From Xanthostigma xanthostigma (taxonomy: Eukaryota > Arthropoda > Insecta > Raphidioptera > Raphidiidae), in assembly GCA_963575645.1 (NCBI GenBank), contig OY754466.1, positions 7,666,001-7,730,000 of the forward strand: a stretch of 64,000 nt of DNA. Reading direction: 5' to 3'. A program made the position numbers and the translations under genes. Shown here piece by piece: positions 1 to 11,300 of the stretch (position 1 is its first letter; every line of letters starts with the position of its first letter). Under the pieces are notes generated by a model. It was not told where the DNA came from and did not search any database. It saw only the letters and a program-made list of their open reading frames with translations.

Positions 1-544
1 AAGTGAGATGTCGATAGATTCGTCATAGTCTCAGAAGTGACACTGACAGAAAATTAAATATGGCGGACGTAAAAAATCGGCAAAACCGTTTGTGTAGGGT
101 ATTAAATGAAAAGACTCGATGAGTAGATTCCAAAACTACGTTATGGGGGTTATAAACAAAAAAAAACCCGACTGCTCAAAAATGAGCAGCAGCTGGGGAT
201 TAATTCAAAAACAAGAGGAACAAATTAGGGTCTCACTTGCTGCGTGTTGAGGTTTTCCGACTTTTCTTCCTTTTAGTGCAGTAGAGTTTTTTTTAATAAT
301 TATATTTTTATCTTTTTGTTTTGGTTTATATATATAATTATTCATTTTTAATTGGCACAAAAAAATGTGTATTTACATTTATTATTTTAAGTTTGAAATG
401 CACAATATCATATTACGATATTACATTCGAGAGTAACAATAAGTACACCCAGCTATTTAAATTTATGTAGACCAATAAATCCTCGCATAAGGAAGATAAG
501 AGATAATAAAGAAAAAACACGTTTTTCGTTTGTAATATAAAACT
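1..544. other. AT-rich stretch with no recognisable gene
   Basis: I see no coding pattern, RNA gene or clear repeat boundary here. A short ATG frame starting near 59 stops after about 20 codons. The stretch may be the edge of a feature that lies outside the window. Confidence 0.5.
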
Positions 545-1209
545 AGACCACTCAGATTGTGCTGACTTCAACCGCTGTTCGACGGTGAACGATCATCGTT
601 AATCAAACGCCAGTCATCAAACCGGCACCTGATCGGCCTCACGCTCAGAAGCCAGCACTACATCTCATCATCGTGGCTGGTCGTGCTCCGAATTTTGTTC
701 GGAAGATGCGAAGATCAACTACAGAAATGATCCTGTGAAGTATGATCTTGTCGAATACTGAAACAACCAACCGGGTCGTGCTAAACAAGTACCGTGCACA
801 GTGAGAGAGGTCCTTATATATCCATTCGTTATTATTCGGATATCCGAATGCAGGTATAACTTTGGGTCAGAGCAGGTAATGCTCTGAGAATTCAGGATAC
901 CTATCCGAAAGTTACCGAAACATTACGATCGGATAATGAATTACCTCTCTTACTGTGCACGGTACGTGTTTAGCAGGACCTGGTCGGTTGTTTCAGTATT
1001 CGATAAGATCATACTTCACAGGATCATTTCTGTAGTTGATCTTCGCATCTTCCGAACAAAATTCGGAGCATGACCAGCCACGATGATGAGATGTAGTGCT
1101 GACTTCTGAGCGTGAGGCCGATCAGGTGCCGGTTTGATGACTGGCGTCTGATTAACGATGATCGTTCACCGTCGAACAGCGGATGAAGTCAGCACAATCT
1201 GAGTGGTCT
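545..1209. mobile_element. Foldback (palindromic) MITE
   Basis: The arms at about 545-812 and 935-1209 are near-perfect inverted copies of each other, starting AGACCACTCAGATTG and ending CAATCTGAGTGGTCT. The centre (about 813-934) is not part of the long stem but contains its own short palindrome, ATTCGGATATCCGAAT, near 836. There is no coding capacity, and I could not identify a clean target-site duplication, so the superfamily is unassigned. The length of about 665 bp fits a non-autonomous foldback element. Confidence 0.8.
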
Positions 1210-1666
1210 TTGCATTATAATTAAAGAATATTCTAGAATTAAATTGAATTATTGGAGACTACGCTGTCAAACATCTTTAATTTACAATCTCTCGTTGGAG
1301 TTGAAACAAATAAATAAAAATATTTATGTATTTCTGTACAAAACACAAATGTAAATTCAATTTTCTTAGAAAAATTAAATACAGAATATACCTATTTATT
1401 TAAAATACTGGCGTAAACCCTTTAAGATGTAGATAGATAAGCCCTATTACACGATTAACCATGTAAAATATAAAAATAAATGATTATTAAATAGGAAAGG
1501 TTCAGATTTAGACTGTATAATTATAATAAAAGCATGGATCGTGACTATATCATAGAGTTTACGATCCCTTCTTGTTAGAAAATGTATGAAAACACTGATT
1601 TTTTTTTAATGGATGTATACATTCGGGGCTGCAAATGTTGGATTAATGAAATACTTGTTGAATAAA
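1210..1666. other. Intergenic AT-rich spacer
   Basis: This spacer lies between the foldback element and the retrotransposon. No gene or repeat structure is recognised. A TGA stop just upstream of 1677 closes the retrotransposon frame, so no more of that element is readable here. Confidence 0.4.
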
Positions 1667-1667
1667 C

Positions 1668-3777
1668 TATGAAAATTTGCTAAGACCAGTGTATTTATCA
1701 TTATATAAAAAAATGTATAACAATAAAGAAAAATGGCTATCTCAAGACATAATATATCATAAAAATAGGTTAATGAATCTTTTCTACATGTATAAAAACG
1801 ATCATAACTTGGAAACCATATATAAAGACTATAAAATGTTTTATGACAATTTAGTTAATGACACAAAAACACAATTTGTGCAAAACAGCATTAATGGATC
1901 TAATAATCGAAATAAAAAACTATGGAACATTATCAAATCTGATTGTAATTCAAATAATACGAAATGCTATCAAGTGTCAGAGTTAGAGATAGATGAAACT
2001 ATTATAAACCATCCAAAAATGTTGGCAAATGCCTTTAATGACTATTTTATTGATTTAGTGAAATCTCTACGCTCACATAACAGTTTTAACAACCCGAATT
2101 TTAACATGGAACATAATACGAAAACACTCTTTTTAAGCCCCATAACAAAAAATGAATTAAATGAGATTTCATGTAAAATAAGTAATTCTCTATCAGCTGG
2201 CATTGATGGCATTCCAGGCTCAATAGTAAAAGATGTACTTCCTCATATAATTGATCCATTAATGAATTTAATTAATATATCTTTTACCTATGGTGTGTTT
2301 CCTACAGCTCTAAAAACTTCAAAAGTTACACCACTATATAAAAGCGGTGATAAAAAATCTATAAAAAATTACAGACCGATTTCAGTTCCATCAATCTTTT
2401 CCAAATATCTTGAACATGCTTTTATGAATAGACTTGTACCTTTTCTATACGACAGTGGTATAATCAGTAACTCGCAGCATGGTTTCCGTAAAGGTAGGTC
2501 GACGGAATCGGCTATCTACAGTTTCATTGACTTTTGTGCTACACTTTTGAATGATAGAAAATGTTGTTCTGCAATCTATTTAGATATGAGTAAAGCCTTT
2601 GACACTGTCGACCATCAAATTCTTTTATCTAAACTCGAGTATATGGGGGTTAGAGGTATTGGTCGTAATTGGATTGAATCGTTTTTGACAGACAGAGCAC
2701 AGCAGGTTTGTGTATCGGGTGAATTTTCTTCTGCTATAGAAGCAGTATCTACAGGTGTCCCACAGGGGTCTGTCTTGGGTCCGGTACTCTTCGTACTGTA
2801 TATTAATGACCTTCCTAAAGCAGCATCGTCTGCAGATAATTGTATTATATATGCAGATGACACTAATCTTTTAGTTTCAGCATTAAATCCTGTTGATTTG
2901 AAACCAAAAGCAATATCAGCGCTCGCCCAGGTACAGGACTGGTGCAATGCCAATAAACTATTATTAAATGAACACAAAACAAAGTTCATGTGCATGAAAA
3001 CTGTTCAATCCAAAAACGACCAACATATAGATCTTTCCATTAATAACTGTCATATAGAAAGGGTAGAAGTCTTCAAATTTTTAGGAATTTATATGAATTC
3101 AAATTTAAAGTGGGATGAACACATACTTCACGTTCGCAATGAAATTTCTAAAAAATTGTACGTTGTGAAAAAAGCTAAATTTCTGTATAAAGATATTTCT
3201 ATCTTAAGATCTATCTACTTCGGTTATATTTATCCACAGTTGAAATATGGGATCATTGGGTGGGGTAATAGTCCACATTGTAAAAACATTTTCATTCTGC
3301 AAAAAAAAGTTATTAGAGCAATGTATAGTTTAAAATGGAACGCTTCATGCCGAGATATTTTTAAAAGTAAAAAAATGTTAACCGTGCCATGTATCTACAT
3401 CTATTGTTGCATTGTTTTTGCTCGCCAAAACATAGCCAATTTTACAACTGTAGACACTATTCATTCGCATGATACACGTACGAAATTTAGGTTAATAACA
3501 CCTATGGCAAATAATAATATTTTTAAATATAGTCCGTCAAATATCTCAGCCCATCTATACAATATACTGCCTGCAGAATACAGAAATTTGGCTTCTTTCA
3601 CAAAATTTAAATCTAAAGTTAAAAGCCTACTTGTCAATAATGCATTTTATTCTCTTGACGAATTTTATTCTTATTTTAAATAGTATTATATCTCTGTGTA
3701 ATTTTGACTAGTCAAATATACTGTATATGTACAGTTCTATTGACAATAAAGTTCATATTCATATTCATATTCATATT
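1668..3777 (+). mobile_element. 5'-truncated non-LTR retrotransposon (LINE)
   Basis: The element consists of the reverse-transcriptase frame at 1677-3683, a short 3' UTR, an AATAAA at 3745-3750 and a terminal run of about four TTCATA repeats at 3752-3777. A short tandem-repeat tail in place of poly(A) is typical of CR1/L2-like and related LINEs. The endonuclease and any ORF1 are missing, which is the usual 5' truncation left by incomplete reverse transcription. The exact 5' junction is not visible; I place it close to the TGA at about 1666-1668. Confidence 0.8.
1677..3683 (+). CDS. Reverse transcriptase of a CR1/Jockey-type LINE, C-terminal part of ORF2
   Basis: This is an open frame of 668 codons from a TTG; no genuine start is implied because the element is truncated. 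Residues before about 200 are the linker that normally follows the endonuclease. Reverse-transcriptase blocks then follow in order: the NYRPIS block near 234, QHGFRKGRSTES near 268, the catalytic LDMSKAFD with Asp at about 303, TGVPQGSVLGP near 360, and the YADD box at about 392-395 holding the other two catalytic aspartates. FLGIYMNSNLKWDEHI and the C-terminal tail are also LINE-like. The frame has no internal stop, so the copy looks young. Without an endonuclease it cannot move by itself. Exact clade assignment would need a phylogeny. Confidence 0.9.
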   Translation: MLRPVYLSLYKKMYNNKEKWLSQDIIYHKNRLMNLFYMYKNDHNLETIYKDYKMFYDNLVNDTKTQFVQNSINGSNNRNKKLWNIIKSDCNSNNTKCYQVSELEIDETIINHPKMLANAFNDYFIDLVKSLRSHNSFNNPNFNMEHNTKTLFLSPITKNELNEISCKISNSLSAGIDGIPGSIVKDVLPHIIDPLMNLINISFTYGVFPTALKTSKVTPLYKSGDKKSIKNYRPISVPSIFSKYLEHAFMNRLVPFLYDSGIISNSQHGFRKGRSTESAIYSFIDFCATLLNDRKCCSAIYLDMSKAFDTVDHQILLSKLEYMGVRGIGRNWIESFLTDRAQQVCVSGEFSSAIEAVSTGVPQGSVLGPVLFVLYINDLPKAASSADNCIIYADDTNLLVSALNPVDLKPKAISALAQVQDWCNANKLLLNEHKTKFMCMKTVQSKNDQHIDLSINNCHIERVEVFKFLGIYMNSNLKWDEHILHVRNEISKKLYVVKKAKFLYKDISILRSIYFGYIYPQLKYGIIGWGNSPHCKNIFILQKKVIRAMYSLKWNASCRDIFKSKKMLTVPCIYIYCCIVFARQNIANFTTVDTIHSHDTRTKFRLITPMANNNIFKYSPSNISAHLYNILPAEYRNLASFTKFKSKVKSLLVNNAFYSLDEFYSYFK

Positions 3778-5370
3778 AGACATCAAAAATTAACATTAAA
3801 AAGGATTTCAAAAATATTTATTCTTTTGTTTCAGATTGGAAGAATCTACTACGAAAACACAACTCCCAAGAAATTAAGCTGTCCACTGATAAACTTTTCA
3901 GTTAAAATAAAATCGCGATTTTTATTCATTTAAAGTGATAAGAAATATTTTTTTTCTTTAAAATCATCTAAGTAAATGTTTTAATTTCTGTTACATACCT
4001 AAGTATTCGTGTTTTCCTTAAATGATTTTTGGAATTAAATTATGTGTAAATAAAAATGTAAGCCAATTAAAAAAGTGTTCATTAAAGTAAAAAGTGAGAA
4101 AAATATTAATATAATATAATGTGTAATACAAACACCAAATAGTATTCCTGTTTGAAAAATGATACAAATCAAATAAGATTAAAGAATTCTTTTGTTCAAC
4201 ATATTATTTTGGATTAATCACATATAGATAGGGAGCAAATATCAAAATTCGTCAAGACTTTGTCATTTGATTTCATTTAAAAATTGTAACCGGGAACAAG
4301 TAAGTGTTAATTATTCAATCAAGCCGATAATGGAAAAATGTTTCACGCTAAGAATCGTGTAGGTACAGTCAGAAGTCACTGGCATTTGTTTTGAATAACA
4401 AAAAACTAGAAAACACACAGCAAAACAAGCAAACGTTTAGTTATAAAAAACATTGACGCCGGGGCCAGTGTACTGTTTCATCCTCCTACAGCAGTTTTTC
4501 TTTTTTTTTATATATAGACAAAAGACAACCAATTAGATTATACAAAGTAAGAGTCGATGTACCAGACATGTTGCTGATTTATTTCTTCGTAAAAACAAAC
4601 GATAGTCATTTGAACTTGTTACTGTAAAATAACAAACAAAATCCTTACGAGACAAAAACGAAACGATATTTCTGTATAATGATTGAAGATGACAGATCTG
4701 CTATTCGTTTTAATTTGGATGACAGAAACGTAATTTATAAAAAAAATCGAAGTCGACAACAAAACAAAAGTGTAACGAAAATAACAAATGAAAATTGTCG
4801 AGCACTTCATAAAAGTTTCAAGTAATAAGACAGTCGTTTTATAAGAGAAACAATAAAACAATATTTATTAAGTTTAACGCAAAAAACAAACAAGAGACCG
4901 TCAATATAATGAATATTATGTTGGGCTTGTAATTGAAACTGTTGAGAAAAACAAACAAGAATCACGACGCAAGAAACTTTGTAGTTTTTGATTGAAACAA
5001 AAACTGTGAAACATAAACAAAAGTAAACGGCAAGCGGTGACAGTTAAGAATTTATACTGAAATTTGATAGTAACTTGAAAATAATGAAAACAGTTGAAAG
5101 CCAGTTTAAATTAACGGAACTGTAATTATCAAATACAAACACCGTCATATAAGGTGAACGAGAAAAGTTAAAAAGTTAATTAAAAGTATGAAATGATTCG
5201 ATGCGTTTGAAATAAACGCAATTGTTTTGTTTTAACGATTCAACTTTTTTTAATGAACAAAAGAATAACTAAACATTAGAATATTTTTATTTTATGATGA
5301 TTTTGAGCAAGAAGACAATCATCTAAACACAATTTGATAATATTAAATCGTCAGCTGCTATAATTTCAAT
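3778..5370. other. Upstream region and possible 5' UTR of the MATH gene
   Basis: This AT-rich DNA is dense in AAACAAAC-type runs, especially at 4400-5340. No coding exon or repeat boundary is recognised. The part nearest 5371 may be 5' UTR and promoter of the MATH-domain gene, but I can point to no specific core-promoter element. Confidence 0.35.
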
Positions 5371-8300
5371 ATGGCGCTGCTTTATCGTTTCGTGAAAATG
5401 AACAATCGTCCGGACACGCACGTGTTCACGTTTATAGTGACGCGCAGCGTGACGCGTGACCTTGAACGCGACGTGACGAGCAAAGAGTTGACGTGCGGCT
5501 ATCATCGGTGGGCAATAACGTTCTCGCGCACAGACAAAGTTCTTGGAGTGTACCTCGTATGGCGAAATCCTTCCGAGGGCGTCCGAGTTTATGTGGACTT
5601 CGCTTTTACACTACTCAACAGAGAGCATTTCAGCATCAACGAAGGTTTTTCCGGGAAACAGGTAAAGTAACCATTTTGAATTTACAAAATACAATTTTAA
5701 ACTCTTAATTAAAGCATACCTTCATATGTTAATGGGTCAGTTGAAATATGTACCTGCTCTGTCGCCACACAAAATTACCGTTTATTAAATAAATCTTTGT
5801 GAACAAGGAAAATGTAAAGCAAAATAAAAGCTATCGTATTTCGGACTTAATAGTCTTTAGTCGTGGTTTTGCTCGCTATAAAATCTGCAGTTTTGAGTAC
5901 CCATTTTTTTTTTATTTATTTATTTAATTTAAATAAATACAATTAATACTGCAAAATATATAAATACAAATTGTTTCATCAAAGGCGGTCTAACCGTTTT
6001 CAGGTTATTTTGTTAAAAGCGGACAGACAGCACAAATCAAAATTCTGGAAACATCCTCTTCTCTGTTTGGTTTCCTTGTTCCACAAGTGTCATCTATACT
6101 AACTAGTGATGTGCCGGATATCCGTATCCGTATTCGCGGATATCCGAGGGAGAAGAAAGATCCGTATCCGTATCCGTTAGTTTTTGGCGGATCTTTTACC
6201 TTACCTATTAATTTTCAATTCATAGATGAAATTTTATATATACAGCGTGTCCCATTTTAATGTCCCACCCCGGATAACTTTTGTCAGTGACCTTGAATGA
6301 AAAATTGTTTGGTACAAAAGTTGTACAACTTGGAGGGGGACATTCGATGGCACTAATACTTTTGACCTTGGGTTTAAGGTTCAAGGTCATTCAAGGTCAA
6401 CTTTGTTTTTTTTAATGGAACGTCCTATTTTTGACATCGGCAATCGATTGCGCGTGAAAAAATATGAGACTTTTGTCTGAAACTTTTTTCGAGAACGGGC
6501 AAATTTTCTCAATTAATTTAGCCTTCAAAATTGAAAATTTTTAAATTTTCAATTCAAGTATGGTGAGATTTTCTTCAAAAACAATAGGGCTTTTCATATT
6601 TGCATACCAAACATCCTCCCAAAATTTTGTTTCAATCCGTTCGTCCGTTTGACCTGTATAGTGTTCACAGACTAACCGAATAACCGACTAACAGACTAAC
6701 AGACGCACAGAGTTTTGCCCGTTCTCGAAAAAAGTTTCAGACAAAAGTCTCATATTTTTTCACGCGCAATCGATTGCCGATGTCAAAAATAGGACGTTCC
6801 ATTAAAAAAAACAAAGTTGACCTTAAATGACCTTGAACCTTATACCCAAAGACAAAAGTATTAGTGCCATCGAATGTCCCCCTCCAAGTTGTACAACTTT
6901 TGTAACAAACAATTTTTCATTCAAGGTCACTGACAAAAGTTATCCGGGGTGGGACATTAAAATGGGACACGCTGTATATAGGTGATTAGGTAATAATGAA
7001 AACCTGTTAAATTCCATTCAGATTACTTTTTATTTTTTTAAATCGTATTTGGCACTTTTATATTGCAAACATTTATCGTAGTGAGTACCATACTAATAGT
7101 ACATAACTCAAAGGTACTAAATCAACTATCTTCATAATGAGATATTGCACATCGATCTTTGGAAAGAGACAATCTGTTATGAGAGTTAACTCTTAAAGAG
7201 GTCAATAACTTTTTCCCATAACAGATAGTCTCTTTCCAAAGGTCGATGTGCAATATTTACCGCCGCGTACTCTAAGAACGTTAAGATCCGTATCCGTATC
7301 CGCGGATCTTGAAACCAAAAATCCGTATTCATATCCGTATCCGCGGATATGCATTTTTGTAACAATCCGGCACATCACTAATACTAACATATAAAGCGGA
7401 AGCGTTTGTTTGTTTGTTTGGTTGAACGCGCTAATCTCAGGAACTACTGGTTCGAATTGAAAATTTTTTGTTTGTTGGATAGCCCATTTATCGAGGAAGG
7501 CTATAGACTATATAATATCACGCTACGACCAATAGAAGCGGAGCGTCGATGAAAAATGTTTGAAAAATGTATCTCAAAATTTGTCCGTCCGACAAAAACA
7601 TTCGAACGGTAACTCCAATCAACATTAAACAGAAAACGATCGATTATGATTTTCTTTTGTTTATCTTGTATTCGGAGCGAAATTATTGCACATCGGTATG
7701 TCTGTATAAAATCAGGTATTTGTCGTTACTCATTACCGTTAAAAACAAACAAAGGTGGCGGCGTAATTAACGGAAAATGTCAAATGAGAACAGTGTTGTG
7801 AAGCTATCTTTGTCCACGTCTGGGGAATATCCAAGGTAGCTGTGGGCGAAAAGAAAAACAGACAAAAGACAGTCGACGCGTTTGTGATTACAGACGGTTC
7901 ACTTGTTTGTGACATTATTAAATTATTCTCCTTCCACAGTCTGCAAATCTCTTTCTGATACGACACCTTAAGGGTTTGGATAGGCACGTGCTAGATAGAG
8001 AAAAACAGCATTTATTAGTTTAACAGGATGAGGTTACAGACTCAAGTCTAATCCAATATTGGCCGGACATTGGGATCGCAGAGTAAACGTAAAGTATATA
8101 TAATAATTACTATATCAAGCATTATCTATTTAGTCAATGTGCTGTGAGTGAAGGTAACAAAGCGTATGGAAAATATATCTGCGTCTCTTTTTTCGAAGTA
8201 ATTCCTTGGTTATTCCGACAAGCAATGAGTATATATATATATATATATCTCTTTATCAAAAGTTGTATGTCTTTATCTATGGCGTGAAGCAATCAGAACC

Positions 8301-11300
8301 AACGAGCTCTTACGACAAAAAACAGACAGAAATATATTTTGTACCCGAATGGTTCGATTGCGATTTTATTCCTATCCTTGTCAAGGGCGTAGATAGAGGG
8401 GTAAAGGGGGTAATTACCCCCCCCCCAGGATCATAATAATAAAAAAATAAAACTGAAAATAATACGAATTTCTGCCTAAAAAAATAAGATTTAGAAACAC
8501 TTCTTGAAAAAAAATTTGTAAAATTGGTTTAGAAATTGTAATTTTGCTTGGCACCTTCCTTTGTAAGTATTCTTTATTATATTAATAAAACTATTAATAA
8601 AATATTGATTTTTTTGCTTTACCCCCACCCCCCAGAAAAATAAAATATCTACGCCCTTGATCCTTGGTATATTTTTAAAAGTATGTGAATATTTTCTTCA
8701 GTAGCCAAAGTGATAAAAAAATTAAAACATTCTACGTACCGAACTATTTTATCCCTGTTTTAGAGAATTAACAAAAGCTGAATTTTAGTACATAAAATAC
8801 TAAATGAAATTTAAACTTCAGCGCGAAACGGTTTTATTATATCATCGTTAATATTATTTTACTAAAAGTCTATCATAACCGTTGTAAGCGCGTTAAAAAT
8901 GTTATATAAATAAAAACGACAAAGAAATTGGATGATTAATAAAAACCATTGGTGTTTGTTTAACTATTTGTACTACAGAAGCGAAGAAAACTGCAGATTT
9001 TTCAAATTTATAGAAGTAAGACCCGACTATCTACAGAAAAATTATTTGAATATATTTATTGAAAATAAAGCGCAGATCTGAATATGCATTTAATGGTTTG
9101 GAAAAGTTTTTGTAATAGTATCACATTTAAAATCGAATGTGGTTACATCACACATTTCTTTTTTGATAGCTCTGTATTATTATTGTGAACTGTTTACACT
9201 ATGTAGTAGTTAAGGCTGTCAAACTGCTGTCAAATAAAACCAACTAAATAATTATCGTTAGAAATTTAGAATAATTTTTGTAGTGAATGTAGATTTTATT
9301 GTTATTATTGAATAGTGAGTATGCAATAGTTTTTTTTTACGAAGTGCTGTTTTTTCTGTTCATAAATTTAGATTTTTGTGACTTAATTACGAAAAATGTT
9401 ATACTGGCGTGTGATTCCGTTCTGTAAAACAAATTAAATGTTTGACCACGAAATAAAAAACATGTATTTTCACTACAAAATACATTTGTGTAATCATAAT
9501 TAAATAGATTTCGATGTGATAATTATAGTTTTATTAATATAACATCGAAATAAATTAATTTCCAGGTGAAATTTTCGTACGATTCTCCTGCACAAGGCAA
9601 CAGAAATTACATTCCAGTGAGCGATTTGTACAGCAGGAATTTCACTGACGCTAATGGAGAATTCCAGCTGGAACTTACCATTGCCAACGTCAACACGACA
9701 TTCGTTACAGAATTCCGGTAAAATATTTAAAAATTATTAATAATTTAAGTACGTAGACTTAGGAGACGGGTTTCAAACGTAGATATATATATTTAATAGA
9801 TTGCGGATACACTAGCGGCTCCTGTACCTTTTAGAAGCCATCTTGTACGTGGAAAACGCCGTAAAAAGCGCGCGAGATTCAAAAATATTAATTATTTTAT
9901 AATATAATTTTATTGAGAAAAACGACAAAAATCACAGATAACAGTGATATTTCGCTCCAAAACCTATTTTTATACTGAAACGTTTCAAAAATTACAAAAT
10001 TGAGCATAAAATAAATATCTATGGTTTCAACACAGAAAAACAAGCCTATTGAGTGTTCCGAAATGAATTGTAGTTATTTTTTTAACCGTGCTAGTACAAG
10101 CTGATTTTAAACTCAGTACTAAACATTCGTTTTTGTATCAATTGCAGGGTGCCCCAGTCGATATTCAGTTCCCTACATCACAGACACCATTCTTCATCAT
10201 CTTCGACAACGCCAACATCACATGGCGTTGACTATGGCGCAGCTGTCGCTGCAACATCGATTTCGCCCAGCCATCATCACCGAACTGGAAGCACAAAACA
10301 TCATCACGACAGTCAAAAATTCGAGTCGCCGTACTTCACGTTTGGTGGATTTGATTGGAATATTGCTGTTTATCCTCACGGATCCAAAGAACACGGTAAA
10401 CAATTTATTTTGAAAATCATTATGTCGATTGGATTTTCAGTTTCTTTTAAAAAGACGATAAACAAGACTTATACGGAAAATTAACTTAAGACTTAATTTT
10501 TTACCTAAAAGCGTTTTTTATTGGTCAGCACAGTAATGTCGTTGCCGGTTTTATTTAAACAAACGATTGAAAAACAATGTAAAACTCTATATAGCGAAAT
10601 TGAAGTGACCGGGTGTTTTATTGCGTTATAAAAAGTTTTCATTACACGGAGAGTTAAAGAAATAGTTATTGGCGTAACTAGTAGTCTAAGTCATTCATGA
10701 CAGGTCATGACTTAGCCTACAAGTTGCGCCCATAATTTTATTCAACAATTGCGCGTTATTCATGTTTTAATTATAATGAGATGTTGTAAATATCTATTTA
10801 TTTCTTTATAAAAAAAACTGTCAATACTAACAGCACCAAACAGCACGATTCAATGTTTTGGTTTGAGGTTAACGGAGTTGTTGTTACCTACTATTTCGTT
10901 ACGACTCAGAAAATAGTTACGTTTATTTTCATTACTCCACAATGGCCGAGCTAGTAGGAATCTTCATTGAGTTATGACAAGTAATTGTCACCAGTCGGTA
11001 AATGGCTACTTAGGGTTCGGTTTTTAGGCATGATAAAACATGAATAACGCGCATGAGTTGAATAAACAATATAATTTTACGAATAAGTAGTTATTTTGAC
11101 TAAATTAAGTGAAAAAATTTACATAACAAAATTATAAGCTGTTAACTTTGTCGTTTTTTACTATACCAGTATTTTAATTGTATCTTTCGTTGTATTTAAT
11201 TCATGTCTTGGGGTATAGTGGAATCATCTTCGTTAAATAAAAAGAATTTTTCTAATAATTTTGCGGCATGCAGACCTCGTTCAATACTTGGTGGTGGCTC

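Larger units (their letters stand above)
5662..9565 (+). other. Intron 1 of the MATH gene
   Basis: The intron is 3.9 kb, opening GTAAAG and closing TTTCCAG. It holds a hAT MITE with a nested mariner-type foldback (6104-7380), a moth-type repeat fragment (7395-7560) and a dispersed repeat interrupted by another hAT MITE (about 8110-8700). The remainder, 8700-9565, is AT-rich and shows nothing recognisable. Confidence 0.8.

Noticed and set aside
2615-2995. 126-codon open frame on the minus strand
   Set aside because: It is the antisense shadow of the reverse-transcriptase frame, whose motifs are unmistakable.
5493-5708. 71-codon plus-strand frame at exon 1 of the MATH gene
   Set aside because: It is out of frame with the MATH domain and runs through the splice donor at 5662.
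8229-8250. (AT)n run as a promoter element
   Set aside because: A plain microsatellite inside a dispersed repeat, with no gene start nearby.
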